Shown here in pieces: positions 1 through 8,386 of a DNA stretch of 64,000 bases; the first letter of the stretch is position 1, and every line of letters begins with the position of its first letter. The position numbers and the translations under genes were made by a program. The DNA is from Marivirga lumbricoides (GTDB lineage: Bacteria > Bacteroidota > Bacteroidia > Cytophagales > Cyclobacteriaceae), in the NCBI RefSeq assembly GCF_014636295.1, contig NZ_BMEC01000003.1, positions 372,001 to 436,000 of the forward strand, written 5' to 3'. The notes under the pieces are model-generated. The model ran no database searches, was not told where the DNA came from, and saw only the letters and a list, made by a program, of their open reading frames with translations.

Positions 1-2448
1 CATGTATACTTATTTTCCCATGGAAGTACTATCAAAACACCTAAAGGGGCAGCTCTTTATTATTCAGACCTTATTCGCCAGTTCCTCTCAGATGGAGAGG
101 TGGTAAAACTTTCTTTCAATGCTGAAAATATTGATTTTCAGTTTCCAAATGGTGAATTAGGCCTTAGGAATGTAAATGTTTTTGAAGGCCCCGGTCAACT
201 GGTAGGTATTATGGGAGCTTCCGGAGCAGGAAAGACTACTTTGCTGAATGTACTGGCCGGAATTGAAAAGCCTACCAGAGGTAAGATCCTTATTAATGGA
301 TATGACCTCAATGCCGACCATGATGAATTGCAGGGTATTATTGGCTATGTAGCACAAGATGATTTATTAATAGAAGAGCTTACTGTTTATCAAAACCTTT
401 ACTACAATGCAAAGCTGTGTTTTGCAGGTACCAGTGAAGATGAGATACACAAGAGAGTAATGGAAACGCTTGAAAGTCTTGGCCTTGACCAAAGAAAAGA
501 CTTAAGGGTGGGAAGTGTATTGGATAAAACAATTTCTGGAGGTCAAAGAAAAAGGCTAAACATAGCGCTTGAGCTTATCAGGGAGCCGGCTGTCATGTTT
601 GTTGATGAACCAACTTCAGGACTTTCTTCTCGTGATTCAGAGAATGTAATTGACTTATTAAAAGAACTTACCTTAAAAGGGAAGTTAATATTTGTGGTAA
701 TTCACCAGCCTTCATCGGACATCTATAAAATGTTTGACAAAATGGTGATAATGGATACGGGAGGATACCAGATTTTTTATGGTCATCCCGTTGAAGCCGT
801 TACCTATTTTAAGAAGACTACCAACCAGGTAGACGCAGAGCGAGGTGTTTGCCCTACTTGCGGAAATGTGAACCCTGAACAAATATTTAATATTGTTGAG
901 GCAAAGGTGGTGGATGAGTACGGCCAGCTCACAAGCAAGAGAAAGGTAAATCCTGTTCAGTGGAGAGAGTTTTTCAAAGATAACTTTCAGCTAAGTAGAG
1001 TTGAGGATGAGAAAGAAGCTCCTCATTCTACATTGAGCATCCCTAACAGAATAAAGCAGTCGTATATTTTTACAGTCAGAGATACTCTCTCTAAAATCAG
1101 CAATAAACAATATTTACTGATTAATTTATTAGAGGCACCTCTACTGGCCTTACTTCTTGCATTTATTATTAAATACAAAAGTGCCCCTGGTGGAGAGGAA
1201 TATGTATTCAGGTTTAACGAAAATTTACCTGCATTTCTTTTAATGAGTATTGTTGTAGCGCTTTTTATGGGGCTTACTGTCAGTGCTGAGGAAATTATCA
1301 GGGATCGGAAGATTTTAAAGCGAGAGTCTTTCCTTAATTTAAGCTGGAATAGCTATCTGCAATCTAAATTGCTTATATTATTTACGCTGTCTGCCATTCA
1401 AACTTTGACTTATGTAATTATAGGAGTACTGGTACTGGAGATTAAAGGGATGACCTTAAGTATGTGGGCGGTCTTATTTTCCACTTCATGCTTTGCAAAT
1501 GTACTGGGCTTAAACGTGAGTTCTGCATTTAGATCAGCCGTAACTGTTTATATATTAATTCCACTGCTGCTTATACCTCAAATGATTTTAAGTGGGCTAT
1601 TATTTAGTTTCGATAAGCTGAATGACTTTGTAAGTACTAAAGGACAAGTGCCTATAGTTGCTGATTTAATGACTTCCCGCTGGGCTTATGAAGCAATGAC
1701 AGTTGACATGTTCAAAAACAACGGTTATCAGGAATATTTTTATGATATAGAGGCTGTTGAGAAAATGGCTGATTATAAATCATCCTTTAAGACCAAAAAA
1801 ATACGTGAGAAGCTTCGACTAATAGAAAACCAGATTGATTCCAAGGAAGAAGAGGATATAGAAGCCGTAGATGAAGCAATCCGCATCATCAAAAATGCTA
1901 TTGAGAATGATACCCTCAAGGCTAATTTAAAAGATGTTGATCTTGATGAATTCCTTAAAAAGGAAAACATTAATAAAGAAACTATAAAGAAAATAGATAC
2001 CTATGTTGATGCAATGAGGGATCACTATCTGGAAGAATTTAATGAGGCGGTGAAGAAGAAGGAAACTTTACAGTACTATCTTGAGAATAATGAGGCTTAT
2101 GATTTTGACCTTAATCAAGCGAAGGATGAGTATTTTAATGAGAGCTTATCGGACCTGGTTCGAAACGTAACTGTTGCGGATAGAGTGATTGAATATAAAG
2201 GCAAACTAATTCAACAGATAGACCCGATATTCCATAAACCGGTAGAGCCGGATAACCCGCTGAATTACAGGACACACTTCTTTGCTCCTCAAAAGTATTT
2301 TGCGGGAATGTATATTGATACTTTCTATTTTAATATTATTGTGATTTGGTTTATGTCTTTATTGCTTTACCTTACACTGTATTTTGAATTATTTGGAAAG
2401 TTAATCTCCTTTTTTGGTGGCTTAAGCTTAAAAAAGAAAAGCAAATAA
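1..2448 (+). CDS. ABC transporter, fused ATPase-permease (ABCG-like), 5' end outside window
   Basis: The frame is open to the first base, and the GTG at 100 lies inside continuous protein-like sequence, so this is the C-terminal 815 codons of a longer protein. Numbering from that GTG, the ATPase domain has Walker A GASGAGKT (39-46), signature SGGQR (146-150), Walker B VMFVDE (165-170) and the switch His202. A CPTCG motif (251-255) follows and could hold a metal. An ABC2-type membrane domain spans about 340-540, then a roughly 200-residue charged, coiled-coil-like insertion, then a last membrane helix near 750. The ATPase-then-permease order is that of ABCG half-transporters; the long insertion before the last helix is unusual. 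The substrate cannot be told. No terminator follows at once. Confidence 0.85.
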   Translation, partial: HVYLFSHGSTIKTPKGAALYYSDLIRQFLSDGEVVKLSFNAENIDFQFPNGELGLRNVNVFEGPGQLVGIMGASGAGKTTLLNVLAGIEKPTRGKILINGYDLNADHDELQGIIGYVAQDDLLIEELTVYQNLYYNAKLCFAGTSEDEIHKRVMETLESLGLDQRKDLRVGSVLDKTISGGQRKRLNIALELIREPAVMFVDEPTSGLSSRDSENVIDLLKELTLKGKLIFVVIHQPSSDIYKMFDKMVIMDTGGYQIFYGHPVEAVTYFKKTTNQVDAERGVCPTCGNVNPEQIFNIVEAKVVDEYGQLTSKRKVNPVQWREFFKDNFQLSRVEDEKEAPHSTLSIPNRIKQSYIFTVRDTLSKISNKQYLLINLLEAPLLALLLAFIIKYKSAPGGEEYVFRFNENLPAFLLMSIVVALFMGLTVSAEEIIRDRKILKRESFLNLSWNSYLQSKLLILFTLSAIQTLTYVIIGVLVLEIKGMTLSMWAVLFSTSCFANVLGLNVSSAFRSAVTVYILIPLLLIPQMILSGLLFSFDKLNDFVSTKGQVPIVADLMTSRWAYEAMTVDMFKNNGYQEYFYDIEAVEKMADYKSSFKTKKIREKLRLIENQIDSKEEEDIEAVDEAIRIIKNAIENDTLKANLKDVDLDEFLKKENINKETIKKIDTYVDAMRDHYLEEFNEAVKKKETLQYYLENNEAYDFDLNQAKDEYFNESLSDLVRNVTVADRVIEYKGKLIQQIDPIFHKPVEPDNPLNYRTHFFAPQKYFAGMYIDTFYFNIIVIWFMSLLLYLTLYFELFGKLISFFGGLSLKKKSK

Positions 2449-2535
2449 AATGAAATATTAAGTGTTTGATAATCAATAGATTGAAAGTGAAAATAAGGAT
2501 TTAATTGTATTTAATTAAATTATAAAAATTGATAA

Positions 2536-2566
2536 TTTGTAAAAAGTAAGGGAATTTCTATTTTTG
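2536..2566 (+). promoter_or_regulatory. Bacteroidota-type promoter TTTG-N19-TATTTTTG
   Basis: TTTG at 2536-2539 and TATTTTTG at 2559-2566 are separated by 19 nt and fit the Bacteroidota -33/-7 consensus (TTG, TAnnTTTG). Transcription would start near 2571, downstream of the first ATG (2569) and about 15 nt before the ATG at 2587, so the promoter decides the start of the next gene. Confidence 0.6.
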
Positions 2567-2586
2567 TTATGGTAAAATTAAGTTTT

Positions 2587-3489
2587 ATGAAAAGCACACT
2601 CATTGGGTTATTCGGGTTTTTGGTTCTCTTTGCCTGTGATTCGAAGAAAAAACCTTCGGCTGAAGAAATTTCCGGGGTATTGGATTCAGTCAAGATAGAA
2701 GAGCCTGCAATCTCTGAAGAGGTTATTTCTGACATCATTCAGCAGATTCCATCTCCTTTGGAAATATCTACGCTTTTAAAAGAAGCAGAGACAAAATATG
2801 ATAAGAGTCATTTGAATGATCCAGAAAATATCTCTAATTATAATACCAACTTTGATAAGGCATTGGCTTTAGGTATTTATGGGACAGATTTAGGATATAC
2901 TAACATCTATGGTCAAAATCAGGATGCTTTGTTCTATTTAAATGCCATCAAATCTTTAGCAGATGATTTAAGTATTGGCCAGTTTTTCGATATTGGCACA
3001 ATTAAGAGATTGGCGACTAATAGTAAAAACCTTGATTCACTATTGCTGATAACTACTAAGAACTTTAATAGTATCAATGCTTACCTTCAAAGCCAAAAAC
3101 GTTCTAACTTAAGTGTTTTACTGCTTTCAGGAGGTTGGTTAGAAGCATTATATATTGTGTCAAAGGTTTCAGAAAAAAATCCTGAAAATGAGCAATTAAA
3201 AGAAACCATTGGTGAACAGAAAATCATTATGGATAACGTTGCTTTGCTTCTTTCTTTTTATGTAAATAACGATCCTAATATCAAGGACTTAGCAGCGAAA
3301 TTTAGTCAACTGCAAGAAGAGTTTAACAAGATAGAAATTAAAACTGTATATCGTGAACCAACTTATGAAGTTGTAGATGGCATGCTTGTTGTTAAGGACA
3401 ACAGCAGCAGTGAGATCATCATGACTGATGAAAATATTGTTTCCATTAGAAATATGGTTTACGAAATAAGAAATAACATTATTAATTAA
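2587..3489 (+). CDS. Lipoprotein of unknown function
   Basis: A predicted lipoprotein: a hydrophobic segment ends in the lipobox LFAC, followed by DSKKK, so the mature protein is probably anchored in the envelope after signal peptidase II cleavage. The mature part is helical and acidic with no family I recognise. An ATG at 2569 would add six residues, but it sits at or before the expected transcription start of the promoter at 2536-2566, and the segment from 2587 alone is a proper lipoprotein signal. The next gene begins 8 nt after the stop, so the two are probably co-transcribed. Confidence 0.75.
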   Translation: MKSTLIGLFGFLVLFACDSKKKPSAEEISGVLDSVKIEEPAISEEVISDIIQQIPSPLEISTLLKEAETKYDKSHLNDPENISNYNTNFDKALALGIYGTDLGYTNIYGQNQDALFYLNAIKSLADDLSIGQFFDIGTIKRLATNSKNLDSLLLITTKNFNSINAYLQSQKRSNLSVLLLSGGWLEALYIVSKVSEKNPENEQLKETIGEQKIIMDNVALLLSFYVNNDPNIKDLAAKFSQLQEEFNKIEIKTVYREPTYEVVDGMLVVKDNSSSEIIMTDENIVSIRNMVYEIRNNIIN

Positions 3490-3497
3490 TAGCCTGT

Positions 3498-3926
3498 ATG
3501 AAAAAGCTAATCTTCGCATTAGGAATAATATTAGTAACCTCAACCCTTAATCAAGCTGTTGCACAGTGCAACACTGAAAAATATATTGAAGCTTGTATAC
3601 CTAAATTACAAGAAGGTTTTACCTTTTTGAAAAGCTACAACATAGATGGAGAAGGAGGAGCTAAAAATAAAGTTGAATACTCTTACGTATTTACCAAAGG
3701 AGCAACTTATCAAATATTAATATGTAATGATGGTCAATCTACAGATGGTATAGTTTTAACTTTGTATGATTCCAATAGAAAAGCAGTTGCGTCCACTAAA
3801 TATCAGGGATCAACACTTTCTGCTATAGCATTTCCTTGTCAGGTAACAGGTATCTATTATATCACTTATACTTTTGAAGGCAGTTCTAATTACTGCGGAG
3901 GAAGTGTTCTCGGGTTTAAACGATAA
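3498..3926 (+). CDS. Small secreted protein, possible PPC-like beta-sandwich
   Basis: 142 residues with a clear signal peptide (MKKLIFALGIILV...AVAQ, cleavage near residue 22). The mature part is beta-rich and has several cysteines. The pattern 'YSYVFTKGATYQI...TLYDSNRKAVAS...GIYYITYTFEG' resembles the small jelly-roll domains often found beside secreted peptidases (pre-peptidase C-terminal-like); this is an impression from strand pattern, not a firm assignment. It lies 8 nt after the lipoprotein gene and before a strong terminator, giving a two-gene envelope operon. Function unknown. Confidence 0.75.
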   Translation: MKKLIFALGIILVTSTLNQAVAQCNTEKYIEACIPKLQEGFTFLKSYNIDGEGGAKNKVEYSYVFTKGATYQILICNDGQSTDGIVLTLYDSNRKAVASTKYQGSTLSAIAFPCQVTGIYYITYTFEGSSNYCGGSVLGFKR

Positions 3927-3946
3927 TTGTATTTATAAGAATATTG

Positions 3947-3981
3947 AAAGAGCAGATTCATATAAAGTCTGCTCTTTTTTT
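3947..3981 (+). terminator. Rho-independent terminator
   Basis: Arms AAAGAGCAGA (3947-3956) and TCTGCTCTTT (3968-3977) pair perfectly over 10 bp with an 11-nt loop, and T's run to 3981. It ends the lipoprotein/secreted-protein operon. Confidence 0.9.
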
Positions 3982-4034
3982 GTGCCTTCCTTTATTTATT
4001 TCTGTTCTTACTACATTACATCTAAAATAGTGTT

Positions 4035-4667
4035 ATGAAAAATCTAGTTAAATTTTCTTTTGAAGCATCTTATCATCAATCAGGTCCTATTACTGAAAAC
4101 ACAAAAGAACTTTGGTTTGTGCTTCACGGATATGGACAGCTACCTCAGTACTTCTTAAGAAAGTTTGATTCTATTGCCAGCAGTGAACGTGTTATCATTG
4201 CTCCCGGTGGTTTATCCCGATTTTACTTAGAAGGCTTTTCCGGTAGGGTAGGTAGCACCTGGATGACAAAAGAAGAGCGTGAAGTAGATATTAGAAATTA
4301 TGTTAGCTACCTTCATGCAGTGCTGGAAGATGTATATTTCGGAGACTCTACCTGCAAAATTACATTACTTGGTTTCTCTCAGGGTGCAGCTACTGTATGC
4401 CGGTGGGTGCAACAATTTCGGATAAATTTTCATCGCCTTATATTATGGTCGGGTGCTTTTCCTCATGATATGGAAATTCCTGCCATTAAGAGGAAACTTG
4501 AAGGGAAAGAAATATGGATGGTAAGAGGAGATGAGGATACTTTTATCAATGAAGAAAAGCAAAAAGAACAACAGAAAATAATAGATGAATTAGGAGTAGA
4601 GGTAGAACATAAGTTGTTTAAAGGAGGGCATGATATTGACGAACCCACCCTTCAAACTTTTTTATAA
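4035..4667 (+). CDS. Alpha/beta hydrolase (phospholipase/carboxylesterase type)
   Basis: 210 residues with the alpha/beta-hydrolase fold of the phospholipase/carboxylesterase (acyl-protein-thioesterase-like) group. Oxyanion-hole segment LHGYGQ is near residue 30; nucleophile elbow GFSQGAA places Ser at 115; the acid is probably in GDEDTF (Asp168) and the catalytic His is in KGGHD (His199). No signal peptide, so probably cytoplasmic. It starts after a terminator and is convergent with the glycosyltransferase gene, only 15 nt apart. It probably hydrolyses a small ester or thioester; the substrate is not indicated. Confidence 0.85.
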   Translation: MKNLVKFSFEASYHQSGPITENTKELWFVLHGYGQLPQYFLRKFDSIASSERVIIAPGGLSRFYLEGFSGRVGSTWMTKEEREVDIRNYVSYLHAVLEDVYFGDSTCKITLLGFSQGAATVCRWVQQFRINFHRLILWSGAFPHDMEIPAIKRKLEGKEIWMVRGDEDTFINEEKQKEQQKIIDELGVEVEHKLFKGGHDIDEPTLQTFL

Positions 4668-4682
4668 TTCACATTTAGTTTA

Positions 4683-5426
4683 TTAAGAAGCGTTTCTTTT
4701 ATACTTTTTAAATAGACTATAAAGCTTCATTTGAATTACTCCAAATATAGCTTCTCGAAATATTCTCTGAGACATTTTACTTTCCCCCTTACTTCTGTCA
4801 GTGAAGATGATAGGTACTTCTTTAATACCAAAACCATATTTCCATGTAAGGAATTTCATTTCTATCTGGAAAGCGTAGCCAATAAAACGTATTTTATCAA
4901 GGTCTAAAGTTTCAAGTACAGACCTATGATAACATATAAAACCTGCAGTGGCATCGTAAACAGGTAGGCCCGTTACAAACTTTACATATTTGCTGGCAAA
5001 ATAAGACATCAGTACGCGTCCCATAGGCCAGTTTACTACATTTACACCCGTAACATACCGGGATCCGATTACTAACTGAACATCTTCATTGCTTTTACAA
5101 GCTTTATAAAGTTCCAGTAGATCAAGCGGGTTATGTGAGAAATCAGCATCCATTTCAAAAATATACTGATAATTTCTTTCCAGCGCATACCTGAAACCCG
5201 TAATATAAGCTGTTCCAAGACCCATTTTACCTAATCTTTCCAGCAAATGAAGGTTTTCCGGATAATCTTTCTGAAGTTCCTTAACTATTTCAGCTGTTCC
5301 ATCAGGTGAATTGTCATCAATGATTAAAACATCAAATTTTTTAGTCAATAAAAAGATAGCGCGAAGTATATCCTCAATATTTTCGCGTTCATTGTAAGTT
5401 GGTATGATTACTAAACTATCATTCAT
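4683..5426 (-). CDS. Family 2 glycosyltransferase, polyprenol-phosphate mannose synthase type
   Basis: 247 residues. The GT-A fold is shown by VIIPTYNERENI at the N-terminus, LIIDDNSPDGT (Asp37-Asp38) and the metal-binding DAD in EMDADFSHNP (Asp93, Asp95). The GLGTAYITGFRYAL segment and the FSHNP motif are those of dolichyl/polyprenyl-phosphate mannosyl- or glucosyltransferases (DPM1 group), which move a sugar from a nucleotide donor to a lipid phosphate on the inner face of the membrane. No C-terminal membrane helices, as in the short DPM1 form. The GT-C enzyme at 54083 is the sort of protein that uses such lipid-linked sugars, but a link is only an inference. Confidence 0.88.
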   Translation of the reverse strand: MNDSLVIIPTYNERENIEDILRAIFLLTKKFDVLIIDDNSPDGTAEIVKELQKDYPENLHLLERLGKMGLGTAYITGFRYALERNYQYIFEMDADFSHNPLDLLELYKACKSNEDVQLVIGSRYVTGVNVVNWPMGRVLMSYFASKYVKFVTGLPVYDATAGFICYHRSVLETLDLDKIRFIGYAFQIEMKFLTWKYGFGIKEVPIIFTDRSKGESKMSQRIFREAIFGVIQMKLYSLFKKYKRNAS

Positions 5427-5496
5427 ATATTTAGATCAACTTCAAAACTAAAAAATCTTTTGAGATATTGAATCTTAATTTTTCAAAACTATTAAA

Positions 5497-6021
5497 ATGA
5501 ATTTAAAAGCATGTGTTTTTCTGGATAGAGATGGGGTATTAAATGAAGAACGAGGAGAGTATACTTTTCGTGTAGAAGACTTCAAAATTATTGATGGGGT
5601 AAAGAAAGCTATGCAACTATTGAAGCAGAAGGATTACCTCCTTATTGTGATTACAAACCAGGCTGGCATAGCTAAAGGTTTGTATACGGATAATGATGTA
5701 ATGCAATGTCACGAATACCTCCAGAACCAAACAGGTAAATTAATTGATGATATTTATTATTGCCCACATCACCCTGTATCTACCGAGTCATTATTGCGCA
5801 AACCTGATAGCCTTATGTTGGAGAAAGCAATTGCCAGGTATAATATTGACCCTGATAAGTCGTGGATGGTGGGTGATTCTGAAAGGGATTTAATTGCCGC
5901 TGATAAAGTGGGTGTAAAAGGGATTTTAGTGAATGAAACTAATGATACTTCCCAAAACGGATTGGTATGTAAAAACCTGTTGGAGGCAGTTCAGAAATTT
6001 ATTTTAAAAGCAAATCCGTAG
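5497..6021 (+). CDS. HAD phosphatase, GmhB/histidinol-phosphatase-like
   Basis: 174 residues of the HAD IIIA group that includes D-glycero-D-manno-heptose-1,7-bisphosphate 7-phosphatase (GmhB) and histidinol-phosphatase. FLDRDGVLNE gives the catalytic Asp10/Asp12; VITNQAGIAKG is motif II; WMVGDSERDLIAA is motif IV. The zinc loop is incomplete: CPHHP is present, but the later CxC before RKP is replaced by a short STESLLRKP stretch without cysteine. Substrate is therefore uncertain; GmhB is the best guess because heptose is made for lipopolysaccharide, but no other heptose gene is in view. Confidence 0.8.
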   Translation: MNLKACVFLDRDGVLNEERGEYTFRVEDFKIIDGVKKAMQLLKQKDYLLIVITNQAGIAKGLYTDNDVMQCHEYLQNQTGKLIDDIYYCPHHPVSTESLLRKPDSLMLEKAIARYNIDPDKSWMVGDSERDLIAADKVGVKGILVNETNDTSQNGLVCKNLLEAVQKFILKANP

Positions 6022-6048
6022 AGCTATTCATTTAGTTACGGATTTGCT
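6009..6048. terminator. Hairpin between convergent genes
   Basis: AGCAAATCCGTA (6009-6020) pairs perfectly with TACGGATTTGCT (6037-6048). It overlaps the stop of the GmhB-like gene and precedes the end of purB on the other strand. No T-run follows directly; a second, AT-rich hairpin (AAGCTAA from 6052, followed by T's near 6080) may finish the job. Confidence 0.55.
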
Positions 6049-6086
6049 GATAAGCTAACAAATTAAACAATTTATTAGCTTTTATT

Positions 6087-7430
6087 TTAAATTCCTGTGT
6101 AGTTGTAAGGAGTGATGTCTTTCAATTCATTCTTAATAGCATCACGTACTTCTAATCCATCAATAAAATCAGCAATAGTAGCTGAAGTTATCTTTTCATT
6201 CTTTCTTGTAAGCGCTTTTAAGGCTTCATAAGGGGCAGGGTAGCCTTCTCTTCTTAGCACTGTTTGTATACCTTCGGCCACAACTGCCCAGTTTTCATTT
6301 AAGTCATGCTCAATGGCTGATTGGTTAAGCTCAAGTTTTTTTAAACCTTTAATAATAGAGTGTAAAGCAATAACTCCATGCGCTAAAGGTACCCCGATAT
6401 TTCTTAGGACTGTTGAATCAGTTAAATCCCGTTGCAGTCTTGAAATAGGTAACTTTGCAGATAAATGCTCAAAAATAGCATTGGCAATTCCTAAATTCCC
6501 TTCAGCATTTTCAAAGTCAATAGGGTTTACTTTATGAGGCATTGCAGAAGAACCTACTTCATCTTTTGCTATCTTTTGTTTGAAATAGTTCATTGAAACA
6601 TACTGCCAAACATCTCTGCAAAGGTCAATTAGAATAGTATTTATTCTTTTAAAGCTGTCAAAGCGCGCAGCTAAGTGATCATAATGCTCAATCTGAGTGG
6701 TAGGTTCACTTCTTTTTAAGCCCAAATAGTTTTTTGTAAAATTATCTCCAAAGGCTTTCCATTCAATTTCAGGATAGGCTACATGGTGCGCATTAAAGTT
6801 ACCTGTTGCTCCACCAAATTTAGCCGCATGAGGAATTTGTGCTTCTAATAGAAGCTGTTCTTTAACTCTTACTAAAAAAACCTCAAGTTCTTTACCTAAC
6901 CTTGTAGGAGAAGCTGGTTGGCCATGGGTTTTAGCAAGCATGGGTATTTTAGCCCAGTCTTTTGCGTATGTTTCCAGAATAGATAAAGTTTCTTCCAATA
7001 AAGGTAAATATACTTTTTCAGCAGCCTCTTTTAACATTAAAGGAGTGGCTGTGTTATTTACATCTTGAGAAGTTAATCCAAAATGGATGAATTCTTTTTG
7101 GGCACCAACACCTATTTCATCGAACCTCTGCTTAAGGAAGTACTCTACAGCCTTTACATCATGGTTGGTAGTCCGTTCAATTCCTTTTATTATTAGCGCG
7201 TCATCTTCAGTAAAATCACTGACGATTTTACGCATTTCAGAAAATTTTGTACTATCAATACCTTTTAGCTGTGGAAGAGGTAACTCACAAAGTGCTATAA
7301 AATATTCTATTTCAACATGCACTCTGTACTTAATAAGTGCCCACTCCGAAAAATATGGGGCTAAATTTAAGGTTTTAGTTCTGTATCGGCCGTCTATCGG
7401 GGAAATGGCACTTAAGCTGGTTAATTCCAT
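6087..7430 (-). CDS. purB: Adenylosuccinate lyase
   Basis: 447 residues, close to the 456 of the E. coli enzyme. It removes fumarate from SAICAR and from adenylosuccinate in purine synthesis. The fumarase/aspartase superfamily signature GSSAMPHKVNPIDFENAEGN carries the catalytic Ser loop; TSQDVNNTA and KTHGQPASPT are the other two conserved active-site segments. The start MELTSLSAISPIDGRY matches the usual N-terminus. The DUF3817 gene lies 63 nt upstream on the same strand and may share a transcript. Confidence 0.97.
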   Translation of the reverse strand: MELTSLSAISPIDGRYRTKTLNLAPYFSEWALIKYRVHVEIEYFIALCELPLPQLKGIDSTKFSEMRKIVSDFTEDDALIIKGIERTTNHDVKAVEYFLKQRFDEIGVGAQKEFIHFGLTSQDVNNTATPLMLKEAAEKVYLPLLEETLSILETYAKDWAKIPMLAKTHGQPASPTRLGKELEVFLVRVKEQLLLEAQIPHAAKFGGATGNFNAHHVAYPEIEWKAFGDNFTKNYLGLKRSEPTTQIEHYDHLAARFDSFKRINTILIDLCRDVWQYVSMNYFKQKIAKDEVGSSAMPHKVNPIDFENAEGNLGIANAIFEHLSAKLPISRLQRDLTDSTVLRNIGVPLAHGVIALHSIIKGLKKLELNQSAIEHDLNENWAVVAEGIQTVLRREGYPAPYEALKALTRKNEKITSATIADFIDGLEVRDAIKNELKDITPYNYTGI

Positions 7431-7493
7431 AGGGATTAAAATTTAAGATTGCAAAGATAAGGAAAATGAAAGATTTGGAAGGGTGAAGCTGTA

Positions 7494-7805
7494 TTATCTG
7501 TTATTTATTTCCATCATCTTAAACCACTTCCAATCAGCATAGAAAGTTCCAAATGGAATAAGGGAGGCCAGAAATGCTAAAACTATCATTTTAAATTTCC
7601 ACTTCATTTTAACGGCTACTATTACAACCAATAGGCAGTACATAATAAATAATACTCCATGAATCATTCCCACTATATAATTTGGTAAAGGCATATCATT
7701 AAGATATTTTAAAGGCATGGTTATACCCAGTAAAATGTAGGAGATTCCTTCTAAAATGGCCATAATTCGTAATCGGCCGAGCGCTGTTTTCATTGTGTAT
7801 CCCAT
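7494..7805 (-). CDS. DUF3817 integral membrane protein
   Basis: About 103 residues from the ATG at 7805, three membrane helices. The pattern LRIMAILEGISYILLGITMPLKYL...IVGMIHGVLFIMYCLLV is that of DUF3817 proteins; function unknown. An upstream TTG (7826) would add seven residues, but that stretch contains a -7-like TTTCTTTG ending 5 nt before the ATG at 7805, so I prefer the ATG. A third possible start is the ATG at 7793. It lies upstream of purB on the same strand. Confidence 0.8.
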   Translation of the reverse strand: MGYTMKTALGRLRIMAILEGISYILLGITMPLKYLNDMPLPNYIVGMIHGVLFIMYCLLVVIVAVKMKWKFKMIVLAFLASLIPFGTFYADWKWFKMMEINNR

Positions 7806-7925
7806 AGTTACAAAGAAAATACCCAAAAGCGCTTAAAGCAATTTTATTTCAATTTAATATCGTTCAATTAGGTCTCAATAAAATATTTTAACAAATTTGT
7901 TTACTCAAACATACAACTGAAAAAA

Positions 7926-8321
7926 ATGGAACTGACCGGAAAAGTAATAGATGTACTGGAAGAAGAAAAAGGCAACGGAAGAAACGGAGAGTGGCGTAAG
8001 CAGAGTTTTGTAATTGAAACACAAGAGCAGTACCCCAAAAAAGTATGTGCTGTAGCCTGGGGCGATAAAATAGATTCTTTTAATATTAAGAAAGGAGAGG
8101 AGCTAACAGCTAAAATCAATATTGAAAGCCGCGAGTATAATGGCAAATGGTATACAGATGTTAAAATTTGGGCAGTTGAAAGAGGGGGAAGCCAGGGAAG
8201 TACTTCTTCAGCTGGAGCGCCTTCTTCAGGAGCTTATCAATCACAAGCCCCAATGGGCCAGGGAATGAGTGGTCCGCAAGATGCACCACCTCCAAGTGAA
8301 GATGATGAACTGCCGTTTTAA
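7926..8321 (+). CDS. DUF3127 OB-fold-like protein
   Basis: 131 residues. Residues 1-88 match DUF3127, a Bacteroidota family thought to have an OB fold like single-stranded DNA-binding proteins; the GKVIDVLEE...WRKQSFVIET...YPKKVCAVAWGDKID...GEELTAKINIESREYNGKWYTDVKIW strand pattern is typical. The C-terminus is a Gly/Ser/Ala/Gln-rich linker ending in the acidic tail PPPSEDDELPF, very like the SSB C-terminal peptide (DDDIPF) that recruits repair proteins. A nucleic-acid role is therefore likely but not shown. A bidirectional terminator follows. Confidence 0.85.
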   Translation: MELTGKVIDVLEEEKGNGRNGEWRKQSFVIETQEQYPKKVCAVAWGDKIDSFNIKKGEELTAKINIESREYNGKWYTDVKIWAVERGGSQGSTSSAGAPSSGAYQSQAPMGQGMSGPQDAPPPSEDDELPF

Positions 8322-8346
8322 GGTGTAAAGTGGATGACTAGTTCTG

Positions 8347-8380
8347 AAAAAGCCTCTATTTTTTTAAATGGAGGCTTTTT
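8347..8380. terminator. Bidirectional terminator
   Basis: AAAAAGCCTC (8347-8356) and GAGGCTTTTT (8371-8380) form a 10-bp stem with an A-run on one side and a T-run on the other, between two convergent genes; it can stop transcription from both sides. Confidence 0.9.
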
Positions 8381-8386
8381 TGATTT

